A stretch of DNA of 32,156 bases from Opitutia bacterium. GTDB lineage: Bacteria; Verrucomicrobiota; Verrucomicrobiia; Opitutales; UBA953. Made by a program: the position numbers and the translations under genes. The stretch spans positions 1 to 32,156 of the forward strand of contig CANGRI010000012.1 in NCBI GenBank assembly GCA_947456525.1, given 5' to 3'. Below, piece after piece: positions 23,742-32,156 of the stretch (its first letter is position 1; every line of letters begins with the position of its first letter). Below the pieces are notes generated by a model that saw only the letters and a program-made list of their open reading frames with translations, searched no databases and was not told the origin of the DNA.

Positions 23742-24797
23742 TCAGGCCCAGGCGCGCTGGCGCCAGGCGAGGCCTTCGGCGACTTCGCGGGCGAGTTCCG
23801 GGCCGCGGAAGACGAGGCCGGAGTAGACCTGCACGAGGCTCGCGCCTTCGTCCATGAAGCGGCCCGCGTCCTTGGCTGACAGGATGCCGCCGCAGCCGAC
23901 GATCGGGATGCGACCATCGGCTTCCTTGGCGAGGAAGCGCACGACCTGCAGGGAACGTTCCAGCAGCGGGGCGCCGCTGAGGCCGCCACGGCCGGGCGAG
24001 CACGCTTCGGTGCCCGCGGGGCGCGTGATCGTGGTGTTCGTGGCGATGATGCCGGCGAAGCCGCATTCGCCGACGACGCTGACGATGTCGGCCAGCTGGT
24101 TCGGGTTGAGGTCTGGGGCGATCTTGAGGAGCAGCGGCACCGGGCCGCCGGCGACGGAACGGTTCTCCTGCGCGATCGTGGAGAGCAACGTCACGAGCGG
24201 CGCGCGGTCCTGGAGGGCGCGCAGGCCGGTGGTGTTCGGGCTGCTGATGTTCACGACGACGTAGTCGGCGAGCGGCGCGAGGAGCTTGAAGCAGGTGAGG
24301 TAGTCTTCGTGCGCCTGTTCGTTGGCGGTGGCCTTGTTCTTGCCGATGTTGATGCCCAGCGGGCTCACGCGCCGGCCACGGCCGGGGTGCTTGCTCAGGC
24401 GGTCGTAGAGGGCCTGGGCGCCGTTGTTCGGGAAGCCGTACGCGTTCACGACGGCGTTGAGCTCAGGGTAGCGGAAGACGCGGGGCTTCTCGTTGCCCGG
24501 CTGGGCCTTCGGGGTGACCGTGCCGACTTCGACGTGGCCGAAGCCGAGGGCGGCCGCGCCGCGCCAGCCGAGACCGTCCTTGTCGAAACCGGCGGCGAGG
24601 CCGATGTGGTTCGGGAATTTCAGGCCGAAGGCTTCGATGGGACGGCCGCCCTTGGGGGTCAGCGATCGCTCCATCAGGAGGCGGAGGGGGGCGCAGGCGC
24701 CGAGGAGGCCCATGCCGCGGAGTCCGACCTGGTGGGCCGTCTCAGGGTCGAGCGAGTAGAGGGCCTTGGAGATGACCTTGTCGTACAGGAAAGACAT
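23742..24797 (-). CDS. pyrD: Dihydroorotate dehydrogenase, class 2 (quinone)
   Basis: The 351-residue FMN enzyme oxidises dihydroorotate to orotate in pyrimidine synthesis, passing electrons to quinone. Class 2 is shown by the N-terminal membrane-associated helical extension (YDKVISKALYSLDPETAHQVGLRGMGLL) and the catalytic serine in VVNISSPNTTGLR. FMN-binding blocks GLAAGFDKDG, INIGKNK, LLKIAPDL, TNTT and GCGGILS are present. It acts at the inner face of the cytoplasmic membrane. It is divergent from the acidic-tailed protein gene and has a small membrane ORF directly downstream. Confidence 0.96.
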   Translation of the reverse strand: MSFLYDKVISKALYSLDPETAHQVGLRGMGLLGACAPLRLLMERSLTPKGGRPIEAFGLKFPNHIGLAAGFDKDGLGWRGAAALGFGHVEVGTVTPKAQPGNEKPRVFRYPELNAVVNAYGFPNNGAQALYDRLSKHPGRGRRVSPLGINIGKNKATANEQAHEDYLTCFKLLAPLADYVVVNISSPNTTGLRALQDRAPLVTLLSTIAQENRSVAGGPVPLLLKIAPDLNPNQLADIVSVVGECGFAGIIATNTTITRPAGTEACSPGRGGLSGAPLLERSLQVVRFLAKEADGRIPIVGCGGILSAKDAGRFMDEGASLVQVYSGLVFRGPELAREVAEGLAWRQRAWA

Positions 24798-24907
24798 GCC
24801 CTGCAGTTAAGGGAGGAAAGGGCGGAAGGAAAGCGGAGAAGCCCGCCAATTAGACCCTCCGCCGACCCCTCTTGACTCCCGCCCAGACATGGACACACCA
24901 CCCAGCC

Positions 24908-25663
24908 ATGGCTGTGACTACCTCAAAGCTCCTTTGGTGCACCATCCGCTTCAAGGAGAAGGAAGGCAACTGGTGGGTGAAGGAGAACTCCGACCCGAAG
25001 CACTACGAACCCGACGGCTTGGGCATCCTCGATCCTTACCAGTTCCCGTGGATCCTGGACATGATGGACCCCCTCCGCGAGTACGGCCTTTCCAACGAAG
25101 TGCTCGAAGCCGCCTTCGTCCCGTTCCAGGCCCAGGACATCGAGAAGGACCAGACGGTCCGCCTCGTCCGCGTCGCCGAACACATCCTCGACTCCGAGGA
25201 GCAGCTCTTCGCCCTGCCGAACATCAAGGACGGCGACAAGGGCGCCTACGCCGATCTCCTCGAGCACATCATGCGCCTGCGCGTGAAGCTCATCAACGAC
25301 ACGATCAAGCTCGAGCAGAAGCTCACCGTCGAGGACGTGGATGAACAGCTCAGCGAGCTGCGCAACCAGGCCATGATCGAAGGCCGCGACATCCATCCTT
25401 TCGAAGAGATCACCGACATCCTCGAGTTCGTCCCGCAGGGCCATGAGGTCCCCGGCGACGACGATGACGACGACAAGCCCGCCCGCGCCCAGACCGCGGC
25501 CGAAGACATCGCCGACCTGCCCGACGTCGAGGAAGTCGACAAGGACATGGAGAAGAACCTCCGCTGGGACGACGAAGAGGAACCGGCTGAAGGCGGCGAA
25601 TCCGAAGGCGGCGAGTCCGAAGGCGGCGGCAAGGCTTCCGGCAAGTCCGGTCGCCGTCGCTAA
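24908..25663 (+). CDS. Protein of unknown function with acidic C-terminal tail, 251 aa
   Basis: I do not recognise this family. Residues 1-175 look like a folded, mostly helical domain rich in aromatic and charged residues (LLWCTIRFKEKEGNWWVK at the start). From about 180 the chain is low complexity: DDDDDDK, an acidic stretch, then three GGESE-like repeats, ending in a basic KSGRRR. No signal peptide or membrane helix is present, so it is probably cytoplasmic. The ORF track starts at a TTG (24872); ATG 24908 is preferred, but neither has a Shine-Dalgarno sequence. A TTGACT sits 36 nt before the ATG. It converges on the protease gene with 6 nt between stops. Confidence 0.8.
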   Translation: MAVTTSKLLWCTIRFKEKEGNWWVKENSDPKHYEPDGLGILDPYQFPWILDMMDPLREYGLSNEVLEAAFVPFQAQDIEKDQTVRLVRVAEHILDSEEQLFALPNIKDGDKGAYADLLEHIMRLRVKLINDTIKLEQKLTVEDVDEQLSELRNQAMIEGRDIHPFEEITDILEFVPQGHEVPGDDDDDDKPARAQTAAEDIADLPDVEEVDKDMEKNLRWDDEEEPAEGGESEGGESEGGGKASGKSGRRR

Positions 25664-25669
25664 GCCGGC

Positions 25670-26548
25670 CTACTTGGTCGTCTCGTCGGCCGGCTTGGGC
25701 GCCAGCTGCGGCTCGAAGAGCCACAAGCGGCGGGCCGCCATGTCCACCGCGATGGGGTGCGCGCGCAGGAAGTCGTCGCCGAGCAGGTTATGCTCCTGGT
25801 CGCGGACGAATTCGACGTTCGTGAGCGGGGCGCCGCCGATGCGCAGGGACTTGATCTTGCAGACCTCGACGCGCGTGAGGCCGGTGCTGCGCACGGTCGC
25901 CACCGGCAGGTAGCCCCGGAATTCGGTCTCCCCCTTGAACTTCAGCGAGCTCATGTAGGATTTCGACGCTCCGGAATCGATGATCATGGGCACCTTCGCG
26001 CCCTCGACCTCGATGTTCACGCCGCAATGGCCGCCACGGCTGTAACAGGGGACCTCGTGGGCGCCGGAGGTGTCGGGGATCTTGCCGAGGATCATGACCT
26101 TGTTGCGCAGGTCCATGTAGAAGGGGCGGCCATACAGGATGTCGACGCCCAGCAGCCCGTCGATGTCCATGCCGTCGAGCGGCATGATCGCCACGTGGAA
26201 GTCGCGCCAGGTGACCTCGCCGGCCTGCAGTCGCTCGACGAGGCCGTAGGTCGACTCGTTGCGTCCGGAGTTGCCCATGGTGGGCATCGAGAACGCTTCG
26301 GTGATGCCGCAACGCTGCGCCGCGCGCGGCGTGATCACGGCGGTGCCTTGGCAGCCGGTGTCGACGCCCATGAGGACGGGCACGCCGTTGATGAGCATGC
26401 GCAGGGTCGGGATGGATTTGATGCGCAGGCGGAACGACGCCATGCCGCTTTCGGGAAACTCGTCCTTGGGTTTCTTGAGTTCCTGAGCGCCCGCGGTCAG
26501 CGCGACGCAGAGGCCGAGGCAGGCGAGGAGGGTGCGCATGGGCTTCAT
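25670..26548 (-). CDS. Exported two-domain retropepsin-like aspartic protease
   Basis: The 292-residue protein has a signal peptide (MKPMRTLLACLGLCVALTAGA) and two copies of a retropepsin-type domain. Copy 1 has VLMGVDTGCQGTAV with Asp63 and the later DGLLGVDIL; copy 2 has MIIDSGASKSYM with Asp191 and HNLLGDDFL. Each copy thus holds both the D-T/S-G motif and the hydrophobic-hydrophobic-Gly motif, so one chain could form the pseudo-symmetric active site that retropepsins make by dimerising. The protein is probably periplasmic; the substrate is unknown. The start may be the ATG at 26548 or that at 26539. It lies 97 nt after lnt on the same strand; I saw no clear promoter in that gap. Confidence 0.82.
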   Translation of the reverse strand: MKPMRTLLACLGLCVALTAGAQELKKPKDEFPESGMASFRLRIKSIPTLRMLINGVPVLMGVDTGCQGTAVITPRAAQRCGITEAFSMPTMGNSGRNESTYGLVERLQAGEVTWRDFHVAIMPLDGMDIDGLLGVDILYGRPFYMDLRNKVMILGKIPDTSGAHEVPCYSRGGHCGVNIEVEGAKVPMIIDSGASKSYMSSLKFKGETEFRGYLPVATVRSTGLTRVEVCKIKSLRIGGAPLTNVEFVRDQEHNLLGDDFLRAHPIAVDMAARRLWLFEPQLAPKPADETTK

Positions 26549-26645
26549 CGGTGAGCGTCGGTGAGGCGCGGATTCGTCCGTGCCGGGGTCTTTTCACCTT
26601 GGACGCTTTCCGGCAGAGGTCGACAAGGACCTGCGGATTTCTGGC

Positions 26646-28258
26646 TCAGGCGGCCCGACGGCGGCGCCAGACGTAGGTCAGGGCGAACAGCAATCCGCCT
26701 AGGCCCACGGCCCAGTCGCCGTGCCGGACCCAGAAGGTCTCGGGCTGGCGGACGCTGGGAAGACTGACCGGGGCGGCCAGGCGGGAGCCGCGGAAGTAGA
26801 TGCTGCCTTGCTCTAGCACGGGGAAGGCCCGGCCCAGCGAGTCGATGGTGCCGCTCCAGCCCGCGTTGCCGCAACGGATCACCGGGAGGCCGGTGGCGGC
26901 GGCGAGCAGGATCGAGTGGGCGGCATGCTGATAGGCTCCGGCTTCGCGGCCATACCAGGCGTCGTTCGTGATCACGACCAGGACGTCGGCGCCGGCCCGC
27001 GCATGTTCGCGGGCGAGTTCAGGGAAGACGTCCTCATAGCAGACCAGGGCACCCGCCATGAAGGTGTGCCCGCGGCGCGTCGTGAGCGGCAGCAGCGAAG
27101 GGCCGGTGCCGGCGACGCAGTCGCTCGGGATCGGGACGACCTTGCGGAGCGGCAGGAAATCGGCGAGCGGCACGTATTCGCCGAAGGGCACGAGGTGACG
27201 CTTGGCGTAGACGGGCTTCTGGACGCCTTCGGCGGTGATCACCGCGACGGCGTTGCCGTACCCGGTGCCGCGGCGGTCGATGGCGCCGATCACGAGTGGC
27301 GTGCCGGCGGCCTGGGAGAGGCCCGTGAGGCGGCTCACATAGGCTTCGCTCTCGAGCGAGAGGGGCAGGGCAGCCTCGGGCCAGAGCACGAAGTCGGCGG
27401 CCTTGTTCGCGGCCACGGTGGCGGTCATCGCCTCGGTCAGCACGAGGTGTTCCTGCAGGCGGTTCGCGTCCCATTTCGCGTTGGGGTCGAAGTCCGTCTG
27501 CACGACGCCGACGGTGAAGCTGGTTTTGCCGGCCGCCATCTTGGCGGCGTTGGCGCTCAGCAGCGCGAGGAAGCCGAGCGCGACCGGCACCAGTCCGAGA
27601 TAAAGCTCCGGCGTGAGTCGACGGAGCCAGCCCATCGGGCCGGCGGGACGGAGCGCGGCTTCTTCGCGGGTGAACTCGACGAGGCGGACGATCCAGCGCG
27701 CGAGGCCGAGGTTGAACAGCACGAGCGCGATGGAGAGCCCGATCGGGCCGGCCCATGCGCACAGGCTGAGCATGACGGGGTTGCCGGTCTGCGAAGCGGA
27801 CAGCGGCAGCCAGCCGAAGCCGGAGAGGATCGTGCTCCGCGTCCACTCGAGCAGACCCCACGCGCCGGCGAGGCCGGAGATCGCGAGGAGACGGGCGGGC
27901 AGGGATGCGCCCGAGCAGGCAGGGAAGATCCAGCGCACGAGCAGCAGCCAGACGAACGGGTAGAGCGCGCAGTAGGCCGTCAGCAGGACGAGGCCCAGCC
28001 AGCCGAGCGGCGGGTAGACGTGGCGGAGCCAGACGAGCAACGCGATCCAGAGCACCCAGCTCGTCGCGAAGCTCGCGCGACGCCAGGTGCGCCAGTCGGG
28101 CCGCAGCGTCGACGCGAGCACGGCCGGCACCAACGCGATGAACGCGCAGAAAGGATGGCCGACGGGTCCGAACGAGAAGAAGAGCAGCAGCGCGGTCAGC
28201 GAGGTGCCCGCCCAGACCAGCCAGGCGTCGGAACGCTCGCGGCTCGTCGGCTCGCCGG

Positions 28259-28262
<4 letters not shown>
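26646..28262 (-). CDS. lnt: Apolipoprotein N-acyltransferase
   Basis: The 538-residue protein has about seven N-terminal membrane helices and a periplasmic nitrilase-like domain (about 248-505), then a last helix. The catalytic triad is visible as Glu296 (VLWPEAALPL), Lys354 (YAKRHLVPFGEYVP) and Cys408 (GALVCYEDVFPE). Lnt adds the third acyl chain to lipoproteins in the inner membrane, the step before Lol export, so it belongs functionally with the LolC/E-LolD genes of this window. The track start at 28325 lies inside secA; ATG 28262 overlaps the secA stop as ATGA, so it is translationally coupled to secA. Confidence 0.95.
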
Positions 28263-31252
<2,990 letters not shown>

Positions 31253-31375
31253 GGGTCCGGGAGCGGATAGTAGCAAACCCCGACCCCACCCCCCGGGGCA
31301 AGCCTTGTCTCGGGTTGTTCACATCGGGTTTTCCGCCTTGCGGCTATCCTCCCGCCCTCAAGATGGGACATACCC

Positions 31376-32156
31376 ATGGCTGAAAACGTCCTTATCCTCG
31401 GCACCGGCTGCGCCGGCCTGACCGCCGCCATCTATGCCGCCCGCGCCGGCCTCACTCCCCTGGTGCTCGAGGGCGGCCAGCCCGGCGGTCAGCTGACCAC
31501 GACCTCCGAGGTCGAGAACTTCCCCGGCTTCGTCCACGGCGTCGACGGCAACGAGCTCATCACGAACATGAAGGGCCAGGCCGAGCGCTTCGGCGCCAAG
31601 TTCGCCTGGGACCGCATCGACTCCGTCGACTTCTCCGGCCCGATCAAGAAGCTCAAGGGCGGCGAAGCCACCTATGAGGCCAAGGCCGTGATCATCGCCA
31701 CGGGCGCCTCGCCCCGCCTGCTCGGCATCCCCGGCGAGAAGAAATATTACGGCGGCAACGGCGTGACCACCTGCGCGACCTGCGACGGCGCGTTCTACCG
31801 CAACGTCCCGGTCGCCGTCGTCGGCGGCGGCGACTCCGCCTGCGAAGAAGCCCTCTTCCTCACCCGCTTCGCCTCGAAGGTCTACCTGGTGCACCGTCGC
31901 GACACCTTCCGCGCCTCCGAGATCATGGTCCAGCGCGTGAAGACCCACGAGAAGATCGAGCTCGTCCTCAACGTCACCCCGACCGAGATCCTCGGCGACG
32001 AGAAGGTCCACACCCTGCGCGTCCTCGAGAAGTCCGGCGCCGCCCGTGACCTCGGCGTGAAGTGCGTCTTCGTCGCCATCGGCCACGTGCCCAATTCCCA
32101 GGCCTTCACGCCGTCCCTCGAGGTCGACGAAGGCGGTTATTTCGTCGCCGGCGCCA
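31376..32156 (+). CDS. trxB: Thioredoxin reductase (3' end outside window)
   Basis: The first 260 residues are present; the full protein is about 310. FAD binding is shown by [12 protein letters not shown] (the common form is GSGPAG), the GGQPGGQL block and IIATGAS; the redox centre is CATCDGAF (Cys-x-x-Cys); NADPH binding by [14 protein letters not shown] and HRRDTFRAS. It transfers electrons from NADPH through FAD to thioredoxin in the cytoplasm. The ATG at 31376 follows a short leader with no strong Shine-Dalgarno sequence. It is divergent from secA across 123 bp, which must hold both promoters. It is not in the ORF track because it runs off the end. Confidence 0.96.
   Translation, partial: MAENVLILGTGCAGLTAAIYAARAGLTPLVLEGGQPGGQLTTTSEVENFPGFVHGVDGNELITNMKGQAERFGAKFAWDRIDSVDFSGPIKKLKGGEATYEAKAVIIATGASPRLLGIPGEKKYYGGNGVTTCATCDGAFYRNVPVAVVGGGDSACEEALFLTRFASKVYLVHRRDTFRASEIMVQRVKTHEKIELVLNVTPTEILGDEKVHTLRVLEKSGAARDLGVKCVFVAIGHVPNSQAFTPSLEVDEGGYFVAGA

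Overview
This is a gene-dense, GC-rich chromosomal window. It is almost entirely housekeeping and envelope genes, with no tRNA, rRNA, insertion sequence, prophage or CRISPR array that I can see. The gene set (Lnt, SecA, a LolC/E-type permease with LolD, complex I, quinone-type PyrD) indicates a Gram-negative-type cell envelope and respiratory metabolism. The protein style and high GC suggest Verrucomicrobiota, perhaps the Opitutia. That placement is inference from general resemblance; no marker gene here proves it.

Left part (1-7.9 kb): a transketolase cut by the window start runs leftward and is divergent from a lone hisI. Two exported proteins of unknown function follow on the minus strand and look like distant paralogs of each other. 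Next is a glycine-rich RRM RNA-binding protein with a clear intrinsic terminator and a long AT-richer leader. Then come pterin carbinolamine dehydratase overlapping a divergent family-4-like uracil-DNA glycosylase (plus), N-acetylglutamate synthase (minus) and a XerC/D recombinase (plus).

Middle part (7.9-19.3 kb): the membrane arm of complex I, nuoJKLMN, is on the minus strand with nuoA-I and nuoH absent. Upstream of it lies thyA-folA (dTMP synthesis plus dihydrofolate recycling). Divergent from these is a plus-strand group lysS, lolC/E-type permease, lolD and an NfsB-like nitroreductase.

Right part (19.3-32.2 kb): a minus-strand set DUF502 protein, recO-like gene and a nuclease-helicase fusion, the last two joined by a TGATG stop-start overlap. 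Then a SOUL-family exported protein (plus), pyrD with a small two-helix membrane ORF behind it (minus), an acidic-tailed protein of unknown function (plus), an exported two-domain retropepsin-like protease (minus), secA-lnt overlapping by ATGA (minus), and thioredoxin reductase running off the window end (plus).

I did not find an obviously new multi-gene system. The best leads are at protein and expression level. Several conserved enzymes have lost signature residues: HisI its Asp metal site, the UDG and the XPD-like helicase their Fe-S cysteines, NuoM its TM7 lysine, SecA its zinc tail. Most genes lack a Shine-Dalgarno sequence; within the nuo operon a CTTTCCG-like box sits there instead. 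Convergent genes abut with almost no space between stop codons. All identifications come from reading motifs by eye; no database search was run. Gaps between genes are all under 300 bases.
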